The notes under the pieces: model-generated | The model's database searches: none | What the model was told of the DNA's origin: nothing | What the model saw: the letters and a program-made list of their open reading frames with translations, nothing else | Position numbers and translations under genes: made by a program | Shown here: positions 26,403 to 34,659 of the stretch, in pieces | Numbering within the stretch: the first letter of the stretch is position 1 | Layout of the letters: the number at the start of each line of letters is the position of its first letter | Assembly: GCF_009827055.1 (NCBI RefSeq) | Contig: NZ_WUMK01000006.1 | Location: forward strand, 310,001-374,000 | Length of the DNA stretch: 64,000 bases | Direction of reading: 5' to 3' | Origin: Shinella kummerowiae | GTDB lineage: Bacteria; Pseudomonadota; Alphaproteobacteria; Rhizobiales; Rhizobiaceae

Positions 26403-27524
26403 TCATTCAGCGGCGATTTCTATCCAGCGACCCTGCCGGAAAGACTCCGCCATGGCGTGCACGGACTTCTCGATGCGCAGGCCATGGTTGAAATCGATGG
26501 AATGCGAGGCCATGCCGGCGATCGCGGCAATCAGTTCGCGGCATTCGATGACCTTGAGATCGTTGAAGCCGAGGCCGTGACCGGGCGCCGGAATGAACCG
26601 GTCATAGGGCTTGTGGTGCGGCGCCGTCAGGATTGTGGAAAAGCCCTGTTCGGTGGCGCGGCCATCCGTCGTGTAGAGCTGGAACTCGTTCATGCGCTCC
26701 TGATCGTAGAGGATCGAGCCCTTCGAACCATAGATCTGCAACGCGATGCGGCCCTTGCGGCCCCAGGCCGAACGGTTGGCCATCAGCACGCCGGAAATGC
26801 CGCCGGGAAGGCGCATCAGCACGCTGGCAATATCGTGGTTCTCGACGTCGCGACGGCCGCCATCCTTCAGCGGACGATCGGCATAGGGCTTTGCGAGCGA
26901 CGCGATGACCGCCTCGACATGGCCGAACAGGCTCCACAGCAGCGACAGCGGATGCACGGCGAAATCGTCGAGCGCACCATAACCGGAGGACGCCTCGCTC
27001 TTCCAGTAGAACAGCGCTTCCGGATCGGCCATGAAATCCTCGTCCATCTCGATGCGGGCGTGGTTGACCGTGCCGATGGCGCCCTCGTCAAGCAGCGAGC
27101 GGATGTGCCGCATGACGGGGTTCTGGATGTAATTGTACCCCATGACGGCGACCTTGCCGGAGGAGCGCTGGGCACTGAGCATGCGCTCTGCATCGGCAAA
27201 GGCCGGCGCCATCGGCTTTTCGCACCAGACATGTTTGCCGGCATCAAGGGCGGCGATGGCCATGTCGGCATGGAACTGGTTGGGCGTGGTGACGGAAATG
27301 ACGTCGACGTCCGGGTCTGACAGCAGGTCGCGCCAGTTGGCCGTCGATTTGGCGAAGCCGAATTCACGGGCGCGGCTCGCCGCGAGGTCCGCATTGGCTT
27401 CTGCGAGATGCACGAGGCGCGGGCGGTCGACGTCACCGAAGACCGTGCTGACATTGTTCCAGGCGAGCGCATGGCACTTGCCCATATAGCCCGTGCCGAT
27501 CAGTCCGATTCCCAAGGCCTTCAT
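26403..27524 (-). CDS. Gfo/Idh/MocA-family oxidoreductase of the inositol locus
   Basis: A 373-residue NAD(P)-dependent dehydrogenase. GIGLIGTGYMGKCHA is the Rossmann nucleotide site, WCEKPMAP holds the conserved EKP Lys, and ALDDFAVHPLSLL gives the catalytic His region. The family oxidises sugars, inositols or their derivatives. It is divergent from an iolR-type regulator and beside iolCDEB, the same order I recall in Sinorhizobium meliloti, so an inositol isomer or keto-inositol is the probable substrate. The start is ATG of MKALGI with GGAGGAGA upstream. Whether it is the main myo-inositol dehydrogenase is uncertain. Confidence 0.85.
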   Translation of the reverse strand: MKALGIGLIGTGYMGKCHALAWNNVSTVFGDVDRPRLVHLAEANADLAASRAREFGFAKSTANWRDLLSDPDVDVISVTTPNQFHADMAIAALDAGKHVWCEKPMAPAFADAERMLSAQRSSGKVAVMGYNYIQNPVMRHIRSLLDEGAIGTVNHARIEMDEDFMADPEALFYWKSEASSGYGALDDFAVHPLSLLWSLFGHVEAVIASLAKPYADRPLKDGGRRDVENHDIASVLMRLPGGISGVLMANRSAWGRKGRIALQIYGSKGSILYDQERMNEFQLYTTDGRATEQGFSTILTAPHHKPYDRFIPAPGHGLGFNDLKVIECRELIAAIAGMASHSIDFNHGLRIEKSVHAMAESFRQGRWIEIAAE

Positions 27525-27674
27525 GACGTCTCCTCCGGTTTGCCTCACGCGCAGTTCCCGATGCAAAACCGCTACGCAGTTTTGCTGGACTTGCTATATC
27601 TCGCCACACGGGCGCTCTGGACGCCATGCATAGCGGGAAAGATTTGGAACGAAAACTATCTTTTCTGGCAATAT

Positions 27675-27688
27675 GGAATATTTATTTC
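27675..27688. promoter_or_regulatory. Possible IolR operator in the divergent promoter
   Basis: GGAA-N6-TTTC, one mismatch from the GGAA-N6-TTCC site reported for rhizobial IolR, located between the Gfo/Idh/MocA gene and iolR, 39 bases before the iolR ATG. Fits autorepression but is a weak match. Confidence 0.4.
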
Positions 27689-27726
27689 ATTCGTAGCAGA
27701 ATGGCCGCACGAGGAGGACTGAATCC

Positions 27727-28599
27727 ATGAACGACACAGAAGCGGCCTTGGCGCGTGTACCGCGCGATTTCGACAGCCTGCGCAGCGTCATCATCGAGCG
27801 CAAGACGACCATGCCGAAGCGACTAGCGCAAGTCGCTGCCTATGCGCTTTCCAATCCGGACGAGATGGCCTTCGGCACGGCGGCGAGCATCGCGACGGCG
27901 GCGGACGTGCAGCCCTCGACGCTGGTGCGCCTCGCCCACCACCTTGGTTATGAAGGCTTTTCTGACCTCCAGAACGTTTTTCGCGCCCGGTTGCGCGACC
28001 GCACATTGTCCTACGAAGAGCGCCTTCTCACCTTGGAAGCGGGACCGGCGGTCAACAGCGACACCGAGCTGCTCTCCGGCTTCCTGACGGCAGCGAGCCA
28101 GTCGGTTGCGCGGCTTGCCAGCACCATCGACGGCGAGACCTTCTCGAAATCCGTCGATCTGCTGGCGCGGGCGGAAACCATCTATCTCGTCGCCAAGCGC
28201 CGGTCCTATCCGCTGACCGCCCATATCGCCTATGCCTTCGGCAAACTCGCCATCCGCCACCAGATCATCGCCTCGCCGAACGGCATCGACCCCGAGATGA
28301 CGCAGTTCGCGACCAACAAGGATGCGGTCATCGCGGCGAGCTTTGCACCCTACGCCGCCGAGAGCCTGACACAGGCGCAGGAACTGGCGGCACGCGGCGT
28401 GCCGATCGTCGCGATCACCGACTCGGTTTTCTCGCCGCTCGCCGCCTCCGCGACCTACTGGTTCGAAGTCTCGGAAGCCGATTATGCCGGTTTCCGCTCG
28501 CTCTCCGCCTCCATGGCGCTCGCCATGGCCCTGCCCGTCGCGATTGCCGAAAAGCGGCGCAGCCTGCGGCGCTCCGGCAAACGAAATACTGCGGAATAG
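27727..28599 (+). CDS. iolR: RpiR-family regulator of inositol catabolism
   Basis: A 290-residue regulator: N-terminal RpiR helix-turn-helix domain (about 20-95, with ASIATAADVQPSTLVRLAHHLGYEGF) and a C-terminal SIS sugar-phosphate-binding domain (about 125-270). In Sinorhizobium IolR of this family represses iolC, iolD, iolE, iolB and related genes and is released by an inositol-derived phosphorylated intermediate. Here it stands directly upstream of iolC, separated by a promoter with an exact GGAA-N6-TTCC site. The ATG follows GAGGAGG at a slightly long spacing. Confidence 0.88.
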   Translation: MNDTEAALARVPRDFDSLRSVIIERKTTMPKRLAQVAAYALSNPDEMAFGTAASIATAADVQPSTLVRLAHHLGYEGFSDLQNVFRARLRDRTLSYEERLLTLEAGPAVNSDTELLSGFLTAASQSVARLASTIDGETFSKSVDLLARAETIYLVAKRRSYPLTAHIAYAFGKLAIRHQIIASPNGIDPEMTQFATNKDAVIAASFAPYAAESLTQAQELAARGVPIVAITDSVFSPLAASATYWFEVSEADYAGFRSLSASMALAMALPVAIAEKRRSLRRSGKRNTAE

Positions 28600-28603
28600 A
28601 AAC

Positions 28604-28626
28604 GGAATGAATATTCCGAATTGACA
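28604..28626 (+). promoter_or_regulatory. iolC promoter: IolR operator abutting a -35 box
   Basis: GGAATGAATATTCC at 28604-28617 is an exact GGAA-N6-TTCC palindrome. It is followed four bases later by a perfect -35 hexamer TTGACA (28621-28626). The -10 box is not clear. A repressor bound here would block the promoter of the iolCDEB operon. Confidence 0.7.
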
Positions 28627-28703
28627 TAATAATGGAATTCATGTTTCATTTTCTCGCAATGCCGCCGCGTCCCATGACGGCGCCGCAAGACCGGGAGGAA
28701 GAC

Positions 28704-30626
28704 ATGCCGCACACCGAACACGACAGGACGCTCGACGTCATCACGATCGGCCGCTCGTCCGTCGACCTCTATGGCCAACAGCTCGGCACGCGGCTCGAAG
28801 ACACCGCCTCCTTCGCCAAGTCCGTCGGCGGCTGCCCGGCCAATATCGCGATCGGCACCGCCCGTCTCGGCCTCAAATCGGCGCTCATCACCCGCGTTGG
28901 CGACGAGCAGATGGGTCGCTTCATCCGCGAGCAATCCGCCCGCGAAGGCGTCAATGTCGAGGGTATCAGGACCGACAAGGACCGCCTTACCGCGCTGGTG
29001 CTGCTCGCCATCGAATCCGAAGGCGTCTCGCCGATGATTTTCGTGCGCACCGACTGTGCCGACATGGCGCTCGACGAGGGCGACGTGGACGAGGCCTTCG
29101 TGCGCTCCTCGCGCGCCGTGCTGGTCTCCGGCACGCATTTTTCCCGGCCCAACACCGAAGCCGCGCAGCGCAAGGCGATCCGCATCGCCAAGGAGAACGG
29201 CGGCAAGGTCATCTTCGACATCGACTACCGCCCCAACCTCTGGGGCCTCGCCGGCCATGCGGAAGGTTTCGAGCGCTACGTGAAGTCCGACCGCGTGTCT
29301 GGCATCATGAAATCCGTCCTGCCGGATTGCGACCTGATCGTCGGCACGGAAGAGGAGATCATGATCGCGTCGGGCGCCGATGATGTGCTCTCGTCGCTCA
29401 AGGCCATTCGCGCTGTTTCCCCCGCGACCATCGTGCTGAAACGCGGCGCCATGGGCTGCATCGTCTATGACGGCCCGATCTCCGATGACCTGGAAGACGG
29501 CGTCGTCGGCGACGGCTTTCCGATCGAGGTCTATAATGTGCTCGGCGCGGGCGATGCCTTCATGTCCGGCTTCCTGCGCGGCTGGCTGCGCGGCGAAGAT
29601 CACAAGACGTCGGCGACCTGGGCCAATGCCTGCGGCGCCTTCGCCGTCTCCCGCCTGCTTTGCTCACCGGAATATCCGAGCTGGGACGAACTCTCCTTCT
29701 TCCTGAAGAATGGCAGCAAGCACCGGGCACTGCGCAAGGACGAGGCGATCAACCACATCCACTGGGCGACCAACCGCAAGCAGGACGACATTCCGCTTCT
29801 GATGGCGCTCGCCTGCGATCACCGCATGCAGCTCGTCGACGTTGCCGACGAACTCAAGGTGCCGCACGAGAAGATTTCCGAGTTCAAGCGCCTGACCGTC
29901 AAGGCCGCCGCCCGTGTCGCCGATGGCCGGCCGGGTTACGGCATGCTGATCGACGAACGTTTCGGCCGCGACGCCTTCTTCGATGCCGCCACGCAGAACT
30001 TTTCCTGGATCGGCCGGCCTGTCGAATTGCCGGGCTCCAAGCCGCTGCGCTTCGAGTTCAGCCAGGACATCGGCTCGCAACTGGTGGAATGGCCGCTCGA
30101 CCATTGCATCAAGTGCCTGTGCTTCTACCATCCGGACGATCCGGCCGCCCTCAAGAAGGAGCAGCAGGAGAAGCTGCGCACCCTGTTCGAGGCGGCACGC
30201 CGCGTCGGTCGCGAACTGTTGATCGAGATCATCGCCGGCAAGAACGGGCCGCTCAAGGATGATACGGTGTCGACCGCGCTGCAGGAACTCTACGATCTCG
30301 GCATCAAGCCGGACTGGTGGAAGCTGGAGCCGCAGGCATCGAGCGGTGCGTGGAAGAACATCGAGGCGGTCATCGCCAAAAATGATGCCTATTGCCGTGG
30401 TATCGTGCTGCTTGGTCTCGAAGCGCCGACGGAGGAGCTGGTGAAAGCCTTTGAAGCGACGACGGTTGCGCCGGCCGTGAAGGGTTTTGCCGTTGGCCGC
30501 ACGATCTTCGTCGATGCCGCCCGCGCCTGGATGGCCGGCAAGATGGATGACGAGGCAGCGGTCGCCGACATGGCCGGCCGCTTCCGCGAACTGACCGATG
30601 CGTGGCTTCGCACACGCGGTCTGTAG
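28704..30626 (+). CDS. iolC: 5-dehydro-2-deoxygluconokinase fused to DUF2090 aldolase-like domain
   Basis: A 640-residue two-domain protein. Residues about 10-335 are a PfkB-type kinase (GGCPANIAIGTARLG near the N-terminus; GAGDAFMSGFLRG with the catalytic Asp), which phosphorylates 5-dehydro-2-deoxygluconate. Residues about 345-640 are DUF2090, expected to act as the 5-dehydro-2-deoxyphosphogluconate aldolase, the IolJ step. Bacillus has separate genes; the fusion is usual in rhizobia and lets one protein carry two consecutive steps. GGGAGGAA precedes the ATG. First gene of iolCDEB. Confidence 0.93.
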   Translation: MPHTEHDRTLDVITIGRSSVDLYGQQLGTRLEDTASFAKSVGGCPANIAIGTARLGLKSALITRVGDEQMGRFIREQSAREGVNVEGIRTDKDRLTALVLLAIESEGVSPMIFVRTDCADMALDEGDVDEAFVRSSRAVLVSGTHFSRPNTEAAQRKAIRIAKENGGKVIFDIDYRPNLWGLAGHAEGFERYVKSDRVSGIMKSVLPDCDLIVGTEEEIMIASGADDVLSSLKAIRAVSPATIVLKRGAMGCIVYDGPISDDLEDGVVGDGFPIEVYNVLGAGDAFMSGFLRGWLRGEDHKTSATWANACGAFAVSRLLCSPEYPSWDELSFFLKNGSKHRALRKDEAINHIHWATNRKQDDIPLLMALACDHRMQLVDVADELKVPHEKISEFKRLTVKAAARVADGRPGYGMLIDERFGRDAFFDAATQNFSWIGRPVELPGSKPLRFEFSQDIGSQLVEWPLDHCIKCLCFYHPDDPAALKKEQQEKLRTLFEAARRVGRELLIEIIAGKNGPLKDDTVSTALQELYDLGIKPDWWKLEPQASSGAWKNIEAVIAKNDAYCRGIVLLGLEAPTEELVKAFEATTVAPAVKGFAVGRTIFVDAARAWMAGKMDDEAAVADMAGRFRELTDAWLRTRGL

Positions 30627-30702
30627 AGCAGTCCCAGGAAACGTGTGGGCGGTTTCCCGTCCGGGATTGCGATAGACGAGAAAGAGAATTGGGAGGATTA
30701 TG

Positions 30703-32553
30703 ATGGGCAAGACGATCCGGCTGACGATGGCACAGGCCGTCGCGCATTTCCTGAAGGCACAGATGACCGTCGTGGACGGCAAGACGGTGCCGATCTTCGC
30801 CGGTGTCTGGGGCATTTTCGGCCACGGCAACGTCGCGGGCATGGGCGAAGCGCTCTATCAGGTGCGCGAAGACCTGCCGACCCTGCGCGCGCATAACGAA
30901 CAGGGCATGGCGCATGCCGCCGTCGCCTTCGCCAAGGCGAGTTTCCGTCAGCGCTTCATGGCCTGCACGACATCGATCGGCCCCGGCGCACTGAACATGA
31001 TCACCGCCGCCGGCGTGGCGCATGTCAATCGCCTGCCCGTGCTGTTCCTGCCCGGCGACGTCTTCGCCAACCGTATTCCCGATCCGGTCCTCCAGCAGAT
31101 CGAAAATTTCGGTGACGGCACGGTTTCGGTGAACGACGCCTTCCGCTGCGTCTCGCGCTACTTCGACCGCATCACCCGCCCCGAACAGATCATCCCGGCC
31201 CTGAAGCGCACCATGCAGGTGCTGACCGACCCGGTCGATTGCGGCCCGGTGACGCTGTCGCTCTGCCAGGACGTGCAGGCCGAAGCCTATGACTATCCGG
31301 CAAGCCTGTTCGAAGAGAAGGTGTGGACGCAGCGCCGCCCGCGCCCGGACACGGACGAGCTTGCGGCCGCCATCGCCACCCTGCGCAAGGCGGAAAAGCC
31401 GCTGATCATCGCCGGCGGCGGCGTGCTCTATTCGCAGGCGACCGCCGAGCTGAAGGCCTTCGCCGGCATGCATGGCATTCCGGTCGCCGTCACCCAGGCC
31501 GGCAAGTCGGCGTTGCCGGACGACCATCCGCTTTGCATGGGTTCGGTCGGCGTTACCGGCACGTCCGCCGCCAATGCCTTTGCCGAAGAGGCAGACGTCA
31601 TCCTCGCCGTCGGCACGCGCATGCAGGATTTCACCACCGGCTCCTGGGCGCTGTTCAAGAATGACGGCGTGAAAATGATCGGCCTGAACACGGTCGCCTT
31701 CGACGCGGCCAAGCGTGACAGCCAGCCGCTCGTCGCCGATGCACGCGAGGGCTTGAAACTGCTCTCCGAAGCACTCGGCGGCTGGAAGGCGCCCGCGTCG
31801 TTTACGCAATCCGCCAAGCCCCGCAAGGAAACATGGATGGCCGCCGCAGACCGCGCGACGGCGCCGACCAATGCGGACCTGCCCTCCGACGCGCAGGTCA
31901 TCGGCGCGGTGCAGCGCACGATCGGCGGCGAAAATTCGGTGATGGTCTGCGCGGCGGGCGGCCTGCCGGGTGAGCTGCACAAGCTGTGGCAGGCCCAGAA
32001 GCCTGGCGGCTACCATATGGAATACGGCTTTTCCTGCATGGGCTACGAAATCGCCGGCGGGCTTGGCGTCAAGCTGGCGCGGCCCGAGGCGGACGTCGTC
32101 GTCATGGTCGGTGACGGTTCCTACATGATGATGAACTCCGAGCTGTCGACCTCGATCATGCTCGGCCAGAAGCTGACGATCGTCGTGCTCGACAACCGCG
32201 GCTACGGCTGCATCAACCGTCTGCAGATGGGCACCGGTGGCGCCAACTTCAACAATCTCTTGAAGGACTCGATGATCGAGATGATGCCGGACATCGACTT
32301 CCGGGCGCATGCCGAAAGCATGGGCGCGGTCGCCGTGAAGGTCTCGTCGATTGCCGATCTCGAAACCGCCATCCAGCAGAGCAAGGGCAACGACCGCACC
32401 TCGGTGATCGTCATCGACACCGACCCGCTGATCACCACCAAGGAAGGTGGCCATTGGTGGGATGTGGCAGTGCCAGAAGTGAGCCCGCGCAAAGAGGTCA
32501 ACGCGGCGCGCGAGGCCTATGTGAAGGCGCGCGCCGCGCAGACCATCGGATAA
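30703..32553 (+). CDS. iolD: 3D-(3,5/4)-trihydroxycyclohexane-1,2-dione hydrolase
   Basis: A 616-residue thiamine-diphosphate enzyme that opens the ring of 3D-trihydroxycyclohexanedione to 5-deoxyglucuronate. Seen: N-terminal Pyr domain with the Glu of AHNEQGMAHAAVAFA, and the C-terminal PP domain with GDGSYMMMNSE and VVLDNRGYG for cofactor binding. GGGAGG lies six bases before this ATG; another ATG directly upstream adds one Met and is equally possible. It is 76 bases after iolC and continues the operon. Confidence 0.94.
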   Translation: MGKTIRLTMAQAVAHFLKAQMTVVDGKTVPIFAGVWGIFGHGNVAGMGEALYQVREDLPTLRAHNEQGMAHAAVAFAKASFRQRFMACTTSIGPGALNMITAAGVAHVNRLPVLFLPGDVFANRIPDPVLQQIENFGDGTVSVNDAFRCVSRYFDRITRPEQIIPALKRTMQVLTDPVDCGPVTLSLCQDVQAEAYDYPASLFEEKVWTQRRPRPDTDELAAAIATLRKAEKPLIIAGGGVLYSQATAELKAFAGMHGIPVAVTQAGKSALPDDHPLCMGSVGVTGTSAANAFAEEADVILAVGTRMQDFTTGSWALFKNDGVKMIGLNTVAFDAAKRDSQPLVADAREGLKLLSEALGGWKAPASFTQSAKPRKETWMAAADRATAPTNADLPSDAQVIGAVQRTIGGENSVMVCAAGGLPGELHKLWQAQKPGGYHMEYGFSCMGYEIAGGLGVKLARPEADVVVMVGDGSYMMMNSELSTSIMLGQKLTIVVLDNRGYGCINRLQMGTGGANFNNLLKDSMIEMMPDIDFRAHAESMGAVAVKVSSIADLETAIQQSKGNDRTSVIVIDTDPLITTKEGGHWWDVAVPEVSPRKEVNAAREAYVKARAAQTIG

Positions 32554-32564
32554 GACCACCCTCC

Positions 32565-32654
32565 CCGTCATCCTCGGGCTTGACCCGAGGATCCACCAAC
32601 ACGGCACGCCGGAGAAGGTGGCATAGATCCTCGGGTCAAGCCCGAGGATGACGG
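32565..32654. repeat. Nested palindromic intergenic element, copy 1
   Basis: Two 29-30 base arms in inverted orientation. Each arm is itself a hairpin (CCTCGGG-CTTGA-CCCGAGG) flanked by GTCATC. The spacer is about 30 bases. Copy 2 with near-identical arms lies at 55064-55155. It sits in the iolD-iolE gap, inside the operon, where it may form a strong RNA structure. It resembles the short palindromic mosaic repeats of rhizobia. Confidence 0.85.
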
Positions 32655-32714
32655 AAGAGAGGGAGCGAGAAACAATGACAAGGGAGGCCGTTGCTTCCCG
32701 CCAAGGAGACTGAA

Positions 32715-33632
32715 ATGAAAGCCAAACTCGGCATGTCGCCCATCGCCTGGTGGAACGACGACCTTCCGGAACTCAGCGACGACGTATCGCTCGAAGAGTG
32801 CCTGCGCCAGTCGCGCAGCGCGGGCTTCACCGGCATGGAACAGGGTCGCCGCTTCCCGAGCAACCCGCAAGAAATGCTGCCGATCCTGCGCGCCGCTGAC
32901 GTGACGCTATGCGGCGGCTGGTTCTCCGGCACGCTGGTCGATGAGGAGCTTGCGGCCAACAAGGACCGCATCCTGCCGATGATCGAGCTGTTCAAGGCGG
33001 TCAACGCGCCCTGCATCGTCTATGGCGAAGTCGGCCGCTCCATCCAGGGCGACCGCTCCAAGCCACTCGCCACCAAGCCGCGCCTGTCGGACGATGAGAT
33101 GAAGGCCTATGGCCGAAAGCTGACGCAGTTCGGCGAATGGTGCGCCGAGCAGGGCATGCCGCTCTCCTACCACCACCACATGGCAGCCGTCGTCGAGACC
33201 GAACCGGAACTTGACGCCTTCATGAAGAATTCCGGCGAAGGCATTCCGCTGCTGCTCGACGCCGGACATCTCGCCTTTGCCGGCGGTGACGTGCTGCGCG
33301 CCATCGACAATCACCACGCCCGCATCAACCACGTCCACGTCAAGGATATCCGCCAGGCGGTGGTCGACGGGCTCGATCGCAGCAAACAGTCGTTCCTCGA
33401 TGCGGTGGCGCTCGGCGCCTTCACCGTGCCGGGCGACGGCTCGCTCGATTTCGGCGCCATCGTCAAGCGCTTCGCGGATTATGGTTATGAAGGCTGGTTC
33501 GTCGTCGAGGCCGAACAGGACCCGCGCAAGGCCCCGCCGCAGAAGATGGCCGAGGTGGGCTATGCGGAACTGATGCGCGTCATGACCGCCGCGGGTTATA
33601 CCGTGGAGACGGAAGGCTTTCCGAAAGGATAA
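32715..33632 (+). CDS. iolE: Inosose dehydratase
   Basis: A 305-residue TIM-barrel enzyme of the xylose-isomerase-like family that dehydrates 2-keto-myo-inositol to trihydroxycyclohexanedione, the substrate of IolD. Seen: MSPIAWWNDDLPEL at the N-terminus, MPLSYHHHMAAVVE with metal-binding His, LLLDAGHLAFAG and INHVHVKDIR. AAGGAG stands six bases before the ATG. It is separated from iolD by a palindromic element but is otherwise in operon order, with iolB 35 bases downstream. Confidence 0.94.
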   Translation: MKAKLGMSPIAWWNDDLPELSDDVSLEECLRQSRSAGFTGMEQGRRFPSNPQEMLPILRAADVTLCGGWFSGTLVDEELAANKDRILPMIELFKAVNAPCIVYGEVGRSIQGDRSKPLATKPRLSDDEMKAYGRKLTQFGEWCAEQGMPLSYHHHMAAVVETEPELDAFMKNSGEGIPLLLDAGHLAFAGGDVLRAIDNHHARINHVHVKDIRQAVVDGLDRSKQSFLDAVALGAFTVPGDGSLDFGAIVKRFADYGYEGWFVVEAEQDPRKAPPQKMAEVGYAELMRVMTAAGYTVETEGFPKG

Positions 33633-33667
33633 GCCTCAACCGCACGCCGAAGGAAAGGACCAAGCCC

Positions 33668-34462
33668 ATGCCGAACCTGCTCGTCAAACCCGAAGGAACC
33701 CACGGCCGCGTCAGCCACGTCACGCCGGAAAGCGCCGGCTGGACCTATGTGGGGTTCGACATGCACCGCATGAAGCCGGGCGAAATTCTCGCGGCCGAAA
33801 CGGGAAGCCGCGAGGTCTGCCTCGTCTGGATTTCCGGCAAGGGCAAGGCGACGGCGGCGGGCCAGGATTTCGGCGTGCTCGGCGAACGCATGAGCCCGTT
33901 CGAGGGCGCGCCGCATGCACTTTATATACCGGCCGATTCCAACTGGTCGGTGACGGCGGAGACCGATCTGGAAATCGCCGTCTGCTCGGCACCGGGCGGC
34001 GGTGACTACCAAGCCAAGGCCATTCCGCCGGGCACGCATCCCAAGCTTTCGCGCGGCAAGGGCTCGAACGTTCGCCATGTGCACAATATCATGCCGGAAA
34101 ACGATAATTCGGCCCATTCGCTACTCGTCGTGGAGGTCATCACGCCGAGCGGCAACACCTCGTCCTACCCCTCGCACAAACACGACCAGGACGATCTGCC
34201 GAACGAAAGTTTTCTCGAGGAAACCTACTATCACCGCCTCAACCCTCCACAGGGGTTCGCCTTCCAGCGGGTCTATACCGACGACCGCTCGCTCGACGAG
34301 GCGATGGCCGTGGAGAATGGCGACGTGACGCTGGTGCCGAAGGGGTATCACCCTTGCGCCACCATTCATGGCTATGACCTGTATTACTTGAACGTCATGG
34401 CCGGGCCGAAGCGGGTGTGGAAATTCCACAATGCCAAGGAACATGAGTGGCTTTTGGTGTGA
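33668..34462 (+). CDS. iolB: 5-deoxy-glucuronate isomerase
   Basis: A 264-residue cupin that isomerises 5-deoxyglucuronate to 5-dehydro-2-deoxygluconate, which IolC then phosphorylates. The metal-binding region YPSHKHDQDD followed by EETYYHRL, and the late PKGYHPC, are family signatures. It ends with NVMAGPKRVWKF, typical of IolB. It is the last gene of iolCDEB; genes for inositol dehydrogenase proper (idhA) and methylmalonate-semialdehyde dehydrogenase (iolA) are not in this window. Confidence 0.94.
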   Translation: MPNLLVKPEGTHGRVSHVTPESAGWTYVGFDMHRMKPGEILAAETGSREVCLVWISGKGKATAAGQDFGVLGERMSPFEGAPHALYIPADSNWSVTAETDLEIAVCSAPGGGDYQAKAIPPGTHPKLSRGKGSNVRHVHNIMPENDNSAHSLLVVEVITPSGNTSSYPSHKHDQDDLPNESFLEETYYHRLNPPQGFAFQRVYTDDRSLDEAMAVENGDVTLVPKGYHPCATIHGYDLYYLNVMAGPKRVWKFHNAKEHEWLLV

Positions 34463-34525
34463 GCGTGTATGCCATTCGGCAAGCCATCGGTTTGATCGGA
34501 GACAGGCACAACGTCCTCCATCGTT

Positions 34526-34554
34526 ATGCTCGGGTTTGACCCGACCATGACGGA
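34526..34554. repeat. Degenerate half-copy of the palindromic element
   Basis: TGCTCGGGTTTGACCCGACC followed by ATGACGG resembles one arm of the elements at 32565 and 55064, with several changes. It lies between the convergent iolB and esterase genes. Confidence 0.55.
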
Positions 34555-34659
34555 GGAGAGGTTTGCGACCCACCTCTCGCGCTCACGTGCTCTATTGAAT
34601 GCATGCGATAGGGAGCTACACGCCCACGGGCGTTTTACGAAGCATCGCGGAAGACGGGC

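Noticed and set aside
23804-26491. Open frame of 895 codons opposite the caspase-like gene
   Set aside because: It is the antisense shadow of a GC-rich, repetitive gene; the composition is biased to Arg, Gly and His and no motif or ribosome site is seen.
30370-32607. Open frame of 745 codons opposite iolD
   Set aside because: iolD is clearly coding on the other strand with full cofactor motifs; the antisense frame has no recognisable domain.
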